Of a stretch of 64,000 nucleotides of DNA, positions 43,103 to 52,080 are shown piece by piece. Every line of letters starts with the position of its first letter. The stretch's first letter is position 1. The notes beneath the pieces are model-generated. The model was not told the DNA's origin and did not search any database. It saw only the letters and a program-made list of their open reading frames with translations. The stretch comes from Natronomonas halophila. GTDB lineage: Archaea; Halobacteriota; Halobacteria; Halobacteriales; Haloarculaceae. The translations under genes and the position numbers were made by a program. The stretch spans positions 1,178,001-1,242,000 of the forward strand of contig NZ_CP058334.1 in the NCBI RefSeq assembly GCF_013391085.1. Reading direction: 5' to 3'.

Positions 43103-43927
43103 GTGTCGTTCCGTAAAAGGCTCCGAAACACCGCCTACGCGGAAACGCTTTTCGAGACGGTGGCGGTCGCTCGGCGCGCACAAATTTCCCTCCTGGCTGC
43201 CAGCCTCGCGTACTTCGGCTTCCTGTCGCTGTTTCCCTTCGCGTTGCTCGTCGTCATCGTCCTGACGACTCTCGGGGGCGAATACGTCGGCGACGTTGCC
43301 GCCGACGTGCTGGCCGACGTCCTCGGCGAGCAAATCAGTCGCCAGTTCGACGACGAGGGATTCATCATGAGCGCCGGCCTGCCCAGCACCCTCGGCAGTC
43401 TGGCGGTGCTCCTCTGGGGTGCGATGCGTCTCTACTGGAGTTCCGACCAGGCGTTCGCTGCCATCTACGGCGAACACGGCGATACCACCCTGATATCGAC
43501 GCTCCGGAACGCGACCCTGGTCTTCCTGACGAACCTGGTCGCGATAGTGCTGTTGGGCGGTATCGGCATCTGGTTCGGCCTCGCCGGCCGGGTCGCCGCG
43601 CTGGCCGCCTCGATTCTCCTCTTTCTCGCGCTCATCGTCGTCTTCCTGCCCATCTTCTACATCTTCCCACACGTCGACGTGACCGTCCGCGAGGTGCTCC
43701 CGGGCACCGTCCTCACGGCGGGGGTCTGGTCCGTCGCGAGTTCCGGCTTTCGAGTCTACGCGGGGACCGCGAGCACGGTGGCCTACGGGACCGCGGGTGC
43801 CATCGTCCTGTTGCTCTCGTGGCTCTACGTCGTCGGTCTCGCCACGCTCGTCGGAGCAGCGCTGAACGCCGTCCTCGGCGGCCACATCGACCCCGACGAC
43901 GAATGGGTTCCCACCGATTATATGTAG
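43103..43927 (+). CDS. YihY/virulence factor BrkB family membrane protein, copy 1
   Basis: A 274-residue protein of the YihY family with six helices. Markers are ISLLAASLAYFGFLSLFPFA at the first helix (the family A-A-x-L-x-Y-x-x-x-L-S-L-x-P), WSSDQAFAAIYG, and FLPIFYIFPHVDVTVREVLPG. Members are often mis-annotated as ribonuclease BN; the true role is unknown, with transport or envelope functions proposed. It uses a GTG start and is followed by a second copy 17 bases later. Confidence 0.85.
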   Translation: MSFRKRLRNTAYAETLFETVAVARRAQISLLAASLAYFGFLSLFPFALLVVIVLTTLGGEYVGDVAADVLADVLGEQISRQFDDEGFIMSAGLPSTLGSLAVLLWGAMRLYWSSDQAFAAIYGEHGDTTLISTLRNATLVFLTNLVAIVLLGGIGIWFGLAGRVAALAASILLFLALIVVFLPIFYIFPHVDVTVREVLPGTVLTAGVWSVASSGFRVYAGTASTVAYGTAGAIVLLLSWLYVVGLATLVGAALNAVLGGHIDPDDEWVPTDYM

Positions 43928-43943
43928 TGTACGGGTACAACCG

Positions 43944-45212
43944 ATGAACGTGAAAGGGCATCTCGACAGGGCTGTGACGGTGACACGGGGCGTCGTCAAC
44001 GGCGCCCAGTCCGACCGGATTACCTTCATCGCCGCCAGTCTCGCCTACTATGCGTTCATCTCGCTTCTGCCGCTCGTTTTGCTGGCGCTGGTGGCGGCGT
44101 CGATACTCGGCGACACCGAAATCGTCGACACGCTGGTGACCGCGGCCGCCGAGACGCTCGGCGAACAGGCCGGCACGCTCGTACAGGACGCCGTCACGGG
44201 GGCTGCCGGCCGCGGCGGCGCGACCGTCCTCGGTGTCGTCGTTCTGCTGTGGTCCGGCCTCAAGCTATTCCGCGGCCTCGATATCGCCTTCTCGGAAGTC
44301 TACGGTACCCCGGGGCCGGAATCGCTGCTCGACCAGGTCCGCAACGGCGCCGTCGCCCTCGGCGCCGTCGCGCTGGGCGTGGCCGGCACCATCGCCGTCG
44401 GTGCCGCCATCGCCTTCCTCGGCGTGAGCGCCATCGCGCAGGGACTCGACGTCATCGGCCTGCTCGGTACGCTCGCGCTCATCGTCGGCCTCACGGTTGC
44501 CTTCGTTCCGCTCTACTACGTCCTGCCCGGCACCGACGTCGACCTCCGGGAGGCGCTGCCGGGCGCCGTCTTCGCCGCCGTTGGCTGGGCCGTCCTCCAG
44601 ACCGGCTTTCGTATCTACGCCGCCAACGCCGGCAGTTACGAGGCCTACGGCGTGCTCGGGGGCGTCCTCCTGCTCGTTACCTTCCTCTATTTCGGCGCGC
44701 TCGTATTGCTGCTTGGGGTCGTCCTCAACGCCGTGCTGGCGGGGCGTGCCGACGAGGAAACCGGCCTCGCCGAACCCGACGAAGAACCCGAACCGAAACC
44801 GACCGCGATACTCGACGGAATCATGACACGGGACCGCATCGACGACGACGCATCGGACGAGGAGTTGCGCGATGAACTCGAAACGCTCTACGACGAACTC
44901 GACCGCTTCGAGGAGCGCATCGACGACCGAACGGTTCACCGCGAGGAGGTCGAAGCCGACCTGAAACGCTACGTGCGCCAGCAGGTCCGCCGCGGGAAGG
45001 CCCGCGGCTGGGGGCCGTATCTCGTCTTGCTGTACGGCACCGCGATGACCCTCGGCGCCTTCGCGTACCTCTCCAGCGGCTGGGCCGTCCTCGCGATGCT
45101 CGTCATCTGGCTGTCGACGCTCGGCCTCTATGCCCTGATGCTCATCGTCGGCGGAACCGCAAGCGCCGCTCGCCTGCCATTTAGCCTGAAAGAGCGCTTC
45201 GAAGACCGATGA
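43944..45212 (+). CDS. YihY family membrane protein, copy 2 with coiled-coil extension
   Basis: A 422-residue paralog of the preceding gene. Residues 1-265 match it (TFIAASLAYYAFISLLPLV, FSEVYGTPGPESLLDQVRNG, FVPLYYVLPGTDVDLREALPG). The extra C-terminal part has a charged helical segment (about 305-345, DELETLYDELDRFEERIDDR) and two more membrane helices. The duplication followed by extension suggests distinct partners. The stop overlaps the ATG of the PAP2 gene (ATGA), so the three genes form an operon. Function unknown. Confidence 0.85.
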   Translation: MNVKGHLDRAVTVTRGVVNGAQSDRITFIAASLAYYAFISLLPLVLLALVAASILGDTEIVDTLVTAAAETLGEQAGTLVQDAVTGAAGRGGATVLGVVVLLWSGLKLFRGLDIAFSEVYGTPGPESLLDQVRNGAVALGAVALGVAGTIAVGAAIAFLGVSAIAQGLDVIGLLGTLALIVGLTVAFVPLYYVLPGTDVDLREALPGAVFAAVGWAVLQTGFRIYAANAGSYEAYGVLGGVLLLVTFLYFGALVLLLGVVLNAVLAGRADEETGLAEPDEEPEPKPTAILDGIMTRDRIDDDASDEELRDELETLYDELDRFEERIDDRTVHREEVEADLKRYVRQQVRRGKARGWGPYLVLLYGTAMTLGAFAYLSSGWAVLAMLVIWLSTLGLYALMLIVGGTASAARLPFSLKERFEDR

Positions 45213-46105
45213 ACGACCGCGGCATCGGCGAATCCGAAATCATCGCCGCCCTCCCGGAGTTCGTCCTCGTCCTCGCGGCCCTCGTCACGCAACTCGGCGA
45301 CGTGTGGTTCCTCTTCGGCATCGTCGGCCTGCTGTACTGGTTCGGTGAGACGCTTCCGGGGCCGGTGGCCTTCGACCGGCGCCGAGCGGCCTTCGCTCTG
45401 GCGCTCACCATGGGCTACCGTGCGACCGCGACGACGCTGAAGGAGTGGCTGGCGTATCCCCGCCCGCCGGGCGCGGACGTTCCGCCGGCCACCGACCTCG
45501 TGCCGGCCGCCATCGAACCGCTGTATGCCGCCGCTTCGACCGGTTCAGGGTTCGGCTTCCCGAGCGGCCACGCGGTCGGTGCGACGGTCGTCTTCGGTGG
45601 TATCGCCCTACTGGTCGGTACCCGGCGCGCCTACGCCACCGCCGCTGCTTTGACGGCCATCGTTGCCCTCTCGCGTGTGGTCCTCGGCGTTCACTACTTC
45701 GTCGACGTGGTCGCCGGAACCGCCGTCGGCCTCCTCTTCCTCGCGGCCGCCTACCGCGGTTGTGGCGAGGGTTCCAAGCCCGGCCGCGTGTTCTCCATCG
45801 CGCTCGCTATCGCCCTCCTCGGCCCGGTTTTGGGCAGTTTCTCCTTCGATTCGATGGCCGTCCTCGGACTCACGCTGGGGGCGCGTATCATGTGGGGCGC
45901 CCTCGGTGATGCGGTCCTCCACGAGGAGACGACCCGCGTGGGCGGCGTCGCTTCTGCCGTCTTCGGCGGTATCCTCGCCGCACCGGGCGGTGTCGCCTAC
46001 GCTATCGACGCCGAACCGTACGTCGCCTTCCTGACGATGGCGGTCGGCCTCGGTGGCGTCATCGCGGCGCCAGTCGTCGGTGAAGCCGTCGCTCGACGTC
46101 TGTGA
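45209..46105 (+). CDS. PAP2 superfamily phosphatase
   Basis: A 298-residue integral membrane phosphatase. The three PAP2 motifs are present: KEWLAYPRPPG (KX6RP), FPSGHAVGATVV (PSGH) and SRVVLGVHYFVDVVAG (SRX5HX3D). About eight helices surround them, with an additional C-terminal membrane region of unknown role. Natural substrates may be lipid or polyprenyl phosphates. It is translationally coupled to the YihY copy 2 gene. Confidence 0.88.
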   Translation: MNDRGIGESEIIAALPEFVLVLAALVTQLGDVWFLFGIVGLLYWFGETLPGPVAFDRRRAAFALALTMGYRATATTLKEWLAYPRPPGADVPPATDLVPAAIEPLYAAASTGSGFGFPSGHAVGATVVFGGIALLVGTRRAYATAAALTAIVALSRVVLGVHYFVDVVAGTAVGLLFLAAAYRGCGEGSKPGRVFSIALAIALLGPVLGSFSFDSMAVLGLTLGARIMWGALGDAVLHEETTRVGGVASAVFGGILAAPGGVAYAIDAEPYVAFLTMAVGLGGVIAAPVVGEAVARRL

Positions 46106-46153
46106 GAAAGGCCCGCGAAACCGACCACGGAGGCGCGGGCAGATGTTTTAGAA

Positions 46154-46330
46154 AGCATCCGCGCGAGCGAAGCGAGCGCGGTTCCCGGCGCCGAACGCAG
46201 TGAGGCGCCGTAGCGAGAGCCTCCAGCCGCGGCCTGCGGGCCGCGTTAGTCGGCTCTCGCGCATATTTTCACCACGTTTTTGCCGAGTGGGTCGCGGCTA
46301 CGCCGCGACCCGCGTTCTCGTGCAAAAAGT
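46154..46330 (+). repeat. modular intergenic element, copy E
   Basis: Blocks in order: AGCATCCGCG, CGAGCGAAGCGAGCGCGG hairpin, TTCCCGGCGCC hairpin, GTAGCGAGAGCC, CCGCGGCC hairpin, CTCTCGCGCATA, TTTTCACCACGTTTTTGCCG, a hairpin with GGGTCGCGG arms, and CGTGCAAAAAGT. Its right end stops 4 bases before the glnA stop codon; the left end begins 48 bases after the PAP2 stop. Closest to copy A, with different palindromic arms. Confidence 0.8.
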
Positions 46331-46334
46331 GGGC

Positions 46335-47708
46335 CTAGAACGTCTCGAGGTACCGGTCGAGTTCCCACTGGGAGACGTCGACGAGGTACTCCTCGAATTC
46401 CTGGGTTTTGGCTTCGACGAACTTCTCGCCGATGTGTTCGCCGAGGGCGTCGAGGATGACTTCGTCGTTCTCGAGTTCTTCGACGGCTTCGCCGAGGTTG
46501 CTCGGGAGCGTCTCGATGCCATACTCCTCGCGTTTCTGCTCGTCGAACTCGTAGATGTTCTCGCGGACGGGGTCGGGACACTCGAGGCCCTTCTCGATGC
46601 CGTCGAGACCGGCGTGGATGAGCGCGGCGAAGGCGAGGTAGGGGTTACACGACGGGTCGGGGAAGCGGGCCTCGATACGGGAGGCGGCCGGGACGCGGGC
46701 GGCCGGTTTCCGGATGAGGGCCGAGCGGTTGCGGTCCGACCATGCGACGTAGACCGGCGCCTCGTAACCGGGGACGAGGCGCTTGTAGGAGTTGACCGTC
46801 GGGTCGGTGACCGCCGTGATGGCGGGCGCGTGTTCGAGGATGCCAGCGGTGAACTGCTTGGCCGTCTCGCTGAGGTTGAACTCGTCGTCCGCGTCGTGGA
46901 AGGCGTTCTCGCCGTCCTCGGTGAAAAGCGAGAGGTGGGTGTGCATCCCCGAGCCGTTGATCTTCGGGATGGGCTTCGGCATGAACGTCGCGTGGAGGTC
47001 GTGCTGGGCGGCGATAGCACGGACGACGGTCCGGAAGGTGCCGACGTTGTCGGCGGTGGTCAGGGCGTCGTCGTACTCGAAGTTAATCTCGTGCTGGCCG
47101 CGGGCGACCTCGTGGTGGCTGGCCTCGATTTCGAAGCCCATGTCCTCCAGTCCGTAGATGATGTCGCGGCGGACGTCGCTCGCGAGGTCCTTCGGCGCGA
47201 GGTCGAAGTAGCCGCCGGCGTCGTTGGTCTTGGTCGTCGCGCGGCCGTCCTCGTCTTCCTCGAAGAGGAAGAACTCGGGTTCGGGCGCGGCGTTGACCTT
47301 GTAGCCCATGTCGTGGGCACGCTGCAGGGCGTTCTTCAGGACGCGGCGCGGGTCGCCCTCGAAGGGTTCGCCCGTGGAGGTGTTGTAGACGTCACAGATC
47401 ATCCGCGCGGAAGCGCCTTCTTCGCGGTCACGCCACGGGAGGATGGCGAACGTCGTCGGGTCGGGCATGAGCCGCATGTCGGATTCCTGGATGCGGACGA
47501 AGCCCTCGATAGAGGAACCGTCGAAGTAGATGCCCTCGGTGAAGGCTTTCTCCGCCTGTTCGGCCGGCACGGAGACGTTCTTCACCGTGCCGAGGATGTC
47601 GGTGAACTGCAGGCGAAGGAAGTCGACGTTCTCTTCCTCGATCTCGTCGAGGACGTTCTGTTCTTCCGGGGAAAGGCCACCGTCAGTGGCTACGTTTTCG
47701 TTCGTCAT
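46335..47708 (-). CDS. glnA: glutamine synthetase type I
   Basis: A 457-residue enzyme forming glutamine from glutamate, ammonium and ATP; with NasA/NirA it completes nitrate assimilation. Motifs: [17 protein letters not shown] (N-terminal signature), the ATP-site [27 protein letters not shown], and [16 protein letters not shown]. There is no adenylylation-type NLYDLPPE tyrosine site, as usual for archaeal enzymes of this group. ATG 47708 is used. It is divergent from lrp and may be regulated by it and by P-II. Confidence 0.96.
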   Translation of the reverse strand: MTNENVATDGGLSPEEQNVLDEIEEENVDFLRLQFTDILGTVKNVSVPAEQAEKAFTEGIYFDGSSIEGFVRIQESDMRLMPDPTTFAILPWRDREEGASARMICDVYNTSTGEPFEGDPRRVLKNALQRAHDMGYKVNAAPEPEFFLFEEDEDGRATTKTNDAGGYFDLAPKDLASDVRRDIIYGLEDMGFEIEASHHEVARGQHEINFEYDDALTTADNVGTFRTVVRAIAAQHDLHATFMPKPIPKINGSGMHTHLSLFTEDGENAFHDADDEFNLSETAKQFTAGILEHAPAITAVTDPTVNSYKRLVPGYEAPVYVAWSDRNRSALIRKPAARVPAASRIEARFPDPSCNPYLAFAALIHAGLDGIEKGLECPDPVRENIYEFDEQKREEYGIETLPSNLGEAVEELENDEVILDALGEHIGEKFVEAKTQEFEEYLVDVSQWELDRYLETF

Positions 47709-47810
47709 CTTTCTCGTCACCTGTTTCGTTGAGAGCCATTACTAAAGCCTTGCTCCTTTGCGCAAACCTTCCCTCTATTGCTGTGAAAATGAATATTCGT
47801 AAAGTTCTAA

Positions 47811-47832
47811 ACCCCAGGGGTAGTATTGGGGT
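47811..47832. promoter_or_regulatory. lrp: inverted repeat between glnA and lrp
   Basis: ACCCC (47811-47815) and GGGGT (47828-47832) form an inverted repeat separated by 12 bases, with an inner palindrome CCCCAGGGG. It lies immediately before the lrp ATG (47836), over the start of a near-leaderless transcript, with GTTCTAAA as TATA candidate just upstream. Autoregulation by Lrp is the obvious hypothesis. The region 47709-47810 otherwise carries the glnA promoter. Confidence 0.5.
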
Positions 47833-47835
47833 GTA

Positions 47836-48288
47836 ATGACGTACGAAAATCTCGACCGCAAGTTGGTAAACGCGCTATTGGCTGACGGCCGCGCCTCGCT
47901 GCGCTCGCTCGGAGAGGACCTCGACGTCTCGGTGACGACCGTCTCGAACCACATCTCCGACCTCGAAGACCAGGGCATCATTCAGGGGTACAGCCCCGAA
48001 ATCGACTACGGTGAACTGGGCTACGACGTGACCGCGGTCATCCAGATGAAAGTCGAGGGGAGCGCCCTCCCCGAAATTACCGACCGTCTCTCGGACCACA
48101 AACACATGGTCTCGGTCTACGAGGTCACCGGCGACCACGACATCATCGCCATCGGCAAATTCACCGACACCGACCACATGAACGAGCAAATCAAGGAACT
48201 GCTCATCGACCCCGACATCAAGGAGTCCAACACCTCGGTCGTCCTCAATACGGTCACCGAACACGAACAGTTCGACCTCGACTTCTGA
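47836..48288 (+). CDS. lrp: Lrp/AsnC family regulator next to glnA
   Basis: A 150-residue regulator: HTH at about residues 18-46 ([21 protein letters not shown]) followed by the ligand-binding domain ([18 protein letters not shown]). Haloarchaeal Lrp genes next to glnA are known to control glutamine synthetase and their own expression (family knowledge). The start is near-leaderless. It is convergent with hisH. Confidence 0.92.
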   Translation: MTYENLDRKLVNALLADGRASLRSLGEDLDVSVTTVSNHISDLEDQGIIQGYSPEIDYGELGYDVTAVIQMKVEGSALPEITDRLSDHKHMVSVYEVTGDHDIIAIGKFTDTDHMNEQIKELLIDPDIKESNTSVVLNTVTEHEQFDLDF

Positions 48289-48351
48289 ACGCGGACCGAA
48301 CGCCCGCCCGACCGTTTCCCACGGCGTCACGCGGGCGCTTGCGAACACGAA

Positions 48352-48996
48352 TTATTCCAGGCAGTAGTCGACGAAGTTCCGCAGAATGCGGAGCCCCGTC
48401 TCCCCGGATTTTTCGGGGTGGAACTGCGTGCCGAAGACGTTGCCCGCCTCGTTGGCGACGATTGCGGGGAACTCCACGCTGTAGTCCGTGCTGACGACGA
48501 CGGCATCGTCGTCGTCGGGGTCGGCGTAGTAGGAGTGGACGAAGTAGGCGTACTCGCCGTCGATGCCCTCCGCGAGCGGGTGTTCGCGCTGGACGTTCAG
48601 TTCGTTCCAGCCCATGTGCGGGACCTTCTGGCCCTCGGCGAAGCGGACGTTGGTACCCGGAATCAAATCGAGGCCCTCGACGTCGCCCTGGCCGACGCGT
48701 TCGGCCTCCTCGCTGGACGTGAGCAGCATCTGCATGCCGAGACAGATGCCGAAAAGCGGCTTGCCCTCTGCTGCGGCGTCGGCCAACGCGTCACGGAACG
48801 GCCCGGCGTTTTCCATCCCCTCGCTGAAGGCGCCGACCCCGGGCAGGACGATGCCGTCCGCCGAATCGAAATCCGCCGGGTCGTCGGTTATCGTCGGCTC
48901 GGCGCCGGCGCGTTCCAGCCCCCGCGTCACGCTCCGAAGGTTGCCGAGCCCGTAATCGACGAGGACGACCTCGGCGGTCCGCTGGGTGATGCTCAT
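48352..48996 (-). CDS. hisH: imidazole glycerol phosphate synthase, glutamine amidotransferase subunit
   Basis: A 214-residue class I amidotransferase supplying ammonia to HisF in histidine synthesis. Seen are LVDYGLGNLRSV, GIVLPGVGAFSEGM, the nucleophile site FGICLGMQMLL, and the catalytic His/Glu in GTQFHPEKSG. ATG 48996 was chosen. hisF is not in the window, so the his genes are dispersed, as usual in haloarchaea. Confidence 0.95.
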   Translation of the reverse strand: MSITQRTAEVVLVDYGLGNLRSVTRGLERAGAEPTITDDPADFDSADGIVLPGVGAFSEGMENAGPFRDALADAAAEGKPLFGICLGMQMLLTSSEEAERVGQGDVEGLDLIPGTNVRFAEGQKVPHMGWNELNVQREHPLAEGIDGEYAYFVHSYYADPDDDDAVVVSTDYSVEFPAIVANEAGNVFGTQFHPEKSGETGLRILRNFVDYCLE

Positions 48997-49071
48997 ATCC
49001 GAAGATGGGCGGCCACACGCCAAGTGGGTTTCCATCGCGACAGAACGGCGAGAACGGAAAACGGGCGGGCG

Positions 49072-50127
49072 TTACTTCATGAGCGATTCGGCGAACCGCT
49101 CGGGGAACCCGAGGATGAGTTCCTTGATGCTCATCGCCTCGGTGTCGGCCCGCAGTCGCGCGCGGACGCGCTGGCTGAGCAGTTCGACGGAGATGATGAG
49201 CAGGAAGATACACAGCAGCGTCGCCATGGCGTTGGTGAACTGGAAGAGGCCGACCTGCGTCTCGACGACCTGCCCGAGTCCGCCCGCGCCGTAAACGCCC
49301 AGCGACACCGCGATACGGACGTTAATCTCGAAGATGTAGAGCGTCCACGCGATGTAGGGCGTGGTCACCTGACTCAGCATGCCGAAGGTGACCGTTTGGG
49401 GGCGGTCGGCGCCGGTGGTCTTCATGGCCTCGATGGGGCCGTCCTCGATTTCCTCGAGTTCGTCGGTGAACAACCGACCGAGGTTCCCGACGGTGTCCGT
49501 CGCGATGGCGAGCACCGCGGAGACGGGCGTCAGCCCCGCCAGCGGGATGTAAATGAGAATCCACACCAGCGCCGGAATCGCGCGGATGGCCGACATCGTG
49601 CCCCGGAAGATGAAGTTGAAGGGGAACGGCGTGACGCGCTCGGAGCCGATGACGCCGAACAGCAGCGCCAGCGGGAAGCCGAGAATCGTCCCGGCAAAGC
49701 CCATCGCGAGCGTGATGCCGGCGACGCCGAACACCGAGAAGATACCCTCGTCGGCGATGAGCGCCGACACCTCGGAAGCCAACTGGACGGGGTCGGTCCA
49801 CAGCAGCGAGATGTCACTGGCGAAAAGCAGGTTCCGCTGGCCGATGTAGTCGAGATACTGGCCGAAGTCGATGAAGGGTAGAAAGCCGAAGTAGGTCGTC
49901 AGCGGGAAGAAGTCCCGCAGGGATTCGAGGAAGAAGCCGGAGGTGTATTGGGTAGAAAGCGTCCCCGCCGCGCTCAGCGACTGGACGAACAGGATGCCGA
50001 GGAGCGCGAGAAGCGCAACCCCGCCGACCGCGCGTCGTTTCCGCGCCGTCCGGATTCGGTCGAGTTGCTCGCTCAGACGCCCCTCGTCGGCGGTGGCACC
50101 GGCCGCAGCGTCGTCCGTTTCGGCCAT
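49072..50127 (-). CDS. phnE: phosphonate/phosphate ABC transporter permease
   Basis: A 351-residue PhnE-type permease. The core contains TLAMGFAGTILGFPLALLFG, RAIPALVWILIYIPLAGLTP and EMKTTGADRPQ-like IEAMKTTGADRPQTVTFGM, the EAA loop, followed by GVYGAGGLGQVVE. The N-terminal 100 residues hold one helix and an extracytoplasmic segment. Its start codon overlaps the phnC stop by one base. phnC, phnD and phnE make a complete uptake system. Confidence 0.92.
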   Translation of the reverse strand: MAETDDAAAGATADEGRLSEQLDRIRTARKRRAVGGVALLALLGILFVQSLSAAGTLSTQYTSGFFLESLRDFFPLTTYFGFLPFIDFGQYLDYIGQRNLLFASDISLLWTDPVQLASEVSALIADEGIFSVFGVAGITLAMGFAGTILGFPLALLFGVIGSERVTPFPFNFIFRGTMSAIRAIPALVWILIYIPLAGLTPVSAVLAIATDTVGNLGRLFTDELEEIEDGPIEAMKTTGADRPQTVTFGMLSQVTTPYIAWTLYIFEINVRIAVSLGVYGAGGLGQVVETQVGLFQFTNAMATLLCIFLLIISVELLSQRVRARLRADTEAMSIKELILGFPERFAESLMK

Positions 50128-50945
50128 TATACGGCACCCCCTTCGCTCTGAATGCGGCTTCCGCTTGTGGTGTCGCCGCCGCCGGCGTTGTCGTCGTCGA
50201 CGTCGGTTTCGGCGAGCATTCCTTCCGTGTCGATATCACCGTAAATCTCGTCGATAACGTCCATAGTCATCTCGTCGCGGTAGCCGTCGAAGACCTTCTC
50301 GCCGTCCCGGAGGCCGATGAAGCGCTGGCCGAACTTCCGGGCGAGGTTGACCTGATGGAGGCTAATCATCGTCGTGAGGCCGCGTTCGGAGGCAGCGGTG
50401 CGGAGATACCCCATCACCTGCTGGGCGCTGCCGGGGTCGAGGCTGGCGACGGGTTCGTCGGCGAGCAGGACGTCGGGTTGCTGGACGAGCGCACGGGCGA
50501 TGCCGACGCGCTGTTGTTGGCCGCCGCTCATCTGGCGGGCCTTCTGTTGGGCCTCGTCAAGCAGGCCGACGGTATCCAGCGCCTCCAGCGCGCGGAGTTT
50601 CTCCTCGCGACTCTGGAGTTGTAGGAGGCTCTCGACGAATCCCGAGCGGTTCAGGGTGCCGGTCAGCGCGTTCGAGTAGGCGCTCAGTTGTCCGATGATG
50701 TTGTGCTGTTGGAAAATCATGGCCACGTCGTCGCGCGGTTCGGTCACCGGGTCCCCGCCGATGGAGACGGAGCCATCGGTGGGTTGCGTCAACCCGTTGA
50801 GACAGCGCAACAGCGTGGATTTTCCGGAGCCGGAGACGCCGAGGACGATGGTGAACTCTCCTTCGGGAATCTCGAACGAGACGTCATCGAGCGCCACGAC
50901 ATCGCCGTACTCCTTCGTGAGGCTATCGACCGTGATGCGACTCAT
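50127..50945 (-). CDS. phnC: phosphonate/phosphate ABC transporter ATPase
   Basis: A 272-residue PhnC-family ATPase. Walker A is GVSGSGKSTLLR, Q-loop IFQQHNIIGQLSAYSNALTG, signature MSGGQQQRVGIA, Walker B VLLADEPVASLDPGSA, with H-loop SLHQVNLA. The signature and the S-L-H-Q-V-x-L-A motif are typical of PhnC. A 45-residue acidic tail extends beyond the catalytic domain. Substrate may be phosphonate, phosphite or phosphate. Confidence 0.93.
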   Translation of the reverse strand: MSRITVDSLTKEYGDVVALDDVSFEIPEGEFTIVLGVSGSGKSTLLRCLNGLTQPTDGSVSIGGDPVTEPRDDVAMIFQQHNIIGQLSAYSNALTGTLNRSGFVESLLQLQSREEKLRALEALDTVGLLDEAQQKARQMSGGQQQRVGIARALVQQPDVLLADEPVASLDPGSAQQVMGYLRTAASERGLTTMISLHQVNLARKFGQRFIGLRDGEKVFDGYRDEMTMDVIDEIYGDIDTEGMLAETDVDDDNAGGGDTTSGSRIQSEGGAV

Positions 50946-50971
50946 AAGATGGGATAGAGTAGTTTACGTCG

Positions 50972-51979
50972 TTACTCGAGGTCCTCGAATTCGAGACCGA
51001 GTTCGTCGAGGATGGCGGCGATGGGCTGGAAGTCTTCGTGGCTGCCTTCGTTGACGCCGGTGAACCAGAGTTCCTCGCCCTCGTAGTCCTCGCCGTGGGA
51101 GAGGTCTTCCTCGGTGGCGCTCAGGATGGCTTCCTCGACGTCCGAGCGGACGTCGGCCTCCCAGTCGGACCGGGACATAAGCGGTGCGCGCGGCAGCGGG
51201 TCCGAAACCGCCAGCAGCTTCAGTTCGGCCTCGTCGGTCGCCGACCCGGCGCTTTCGTACTCCGCGGAGATGTCGACGAAGTCCTGAGACATCTCGTCGA
51301 ACTGCTCTTGAGGGACGTGGGGGGCCGTCGAGAAGGCGCCGGTCGTCGCGGCCGCAATCGAGGGGTTCTCGATGAGCTGGTCGCGAGCGGTCGAGTGGTC
51401 GGAGTATCGCGCAGTGAAGTCGTTGGCTTCGCCGTCAGGAGCCGTGCCAACGTCGAGGCCGGCGTTTTTGAGCATGACCATCGGGGCCAGCGTGCCGCTG
51501 ACCGACAGCGTCGAGCCCATGGCGATCTCTTTGCCTTCGAGTGCGGACAGCGAGTCGACGCCGTTGTCGTCGGGCGTCGTCGTGATGAGCGAGAAGTACT
51601 GTGCGGCGCCGTAGGCGACACGGATGCCGATAACGTCGGCCTGGTCCTGAGCCGCGACGGCCGCCGAGGGCGAGGTGTCGGCGACTTCGCCGCCGCCACG
51701 ACGGATTTCCTGAATCGTCGCCGCGTAACTGGCCGTTTCGACGGGTTCGACCGTCGCGTCGGTCTCCGACTCGATGTGGTCGAACATCGGCTGGTACTGC
51801 TCGGAGATGTCGACGTCGGCTTCGGCCGGGTTGAGGATGAATCGAACCTCGTTGTTGCCGCCGGCGTCGCCGCGTGTGCCGTTGCCACCGTCGCCGAGGC
51901 AGCCAGCGAGACTGAAAATCCCCGCTGCACCGGTCGTTTTGAGAACCGTCCGTCGGGAAACCGAGGAGCCGTTGGACAT
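50972..51979 (-). CDS. phnD: phosphonate/phosphate ABC transporter substrate-binding lipoprotein
   Basis: A 335-residue PhnD-type binding protein with a Tat signal (SRRTVLKTTGAAG) and lipobox SLAGCLG, so it is a membrane-anchored lipoprotein outside the cell. Downstream come EVRFILNPAEADVD, VEPVETASYAATIQEIRRG, and ALEGKEIAMGSTLSVSGTLAP, which match the family ligand-binding loops. It is the first gene of the phnDCE operon. Confidence 0.92.
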   Translation of the reverse strand: MSNGSSVSRRTVLKTTGAAGIFSLAGCLGDGGNGTRGDAGGNNEVRFILNPAEADVDISEQYQPMFDHIESETDATVEPVETASYAATIQEIRRGGGEVADTSPSAAVAAQDQADVIGIRVAYGAAQYFSLITTTPDDNGVDSLSALEGKEIAMGSTLSVSGTLAPMVMLKNAGLDVGTAPDGEANDFTARYSDHSTARDQLIENPSIAAATTGAFSTAPHVPQEQFDEMSQDFVDISAEYESAGSATDEAELKLLAVSDPLPRAPLMSRSDWEADVRSDVEEAILSATEEDLSHGEDYEGEELWFTGVNEGSHEDFQPIAAILDELGLEFEDLE

Positions 51980-52080
51980 ACACGAGCCTATCACGAGCCG
52001 GAGTTAAGCGTTTCTGAATAGTTGCCGCGAACAGTACCGCTAACACGGGTGTGCGTATACCTCAGGGAGGAACCGGTCTT

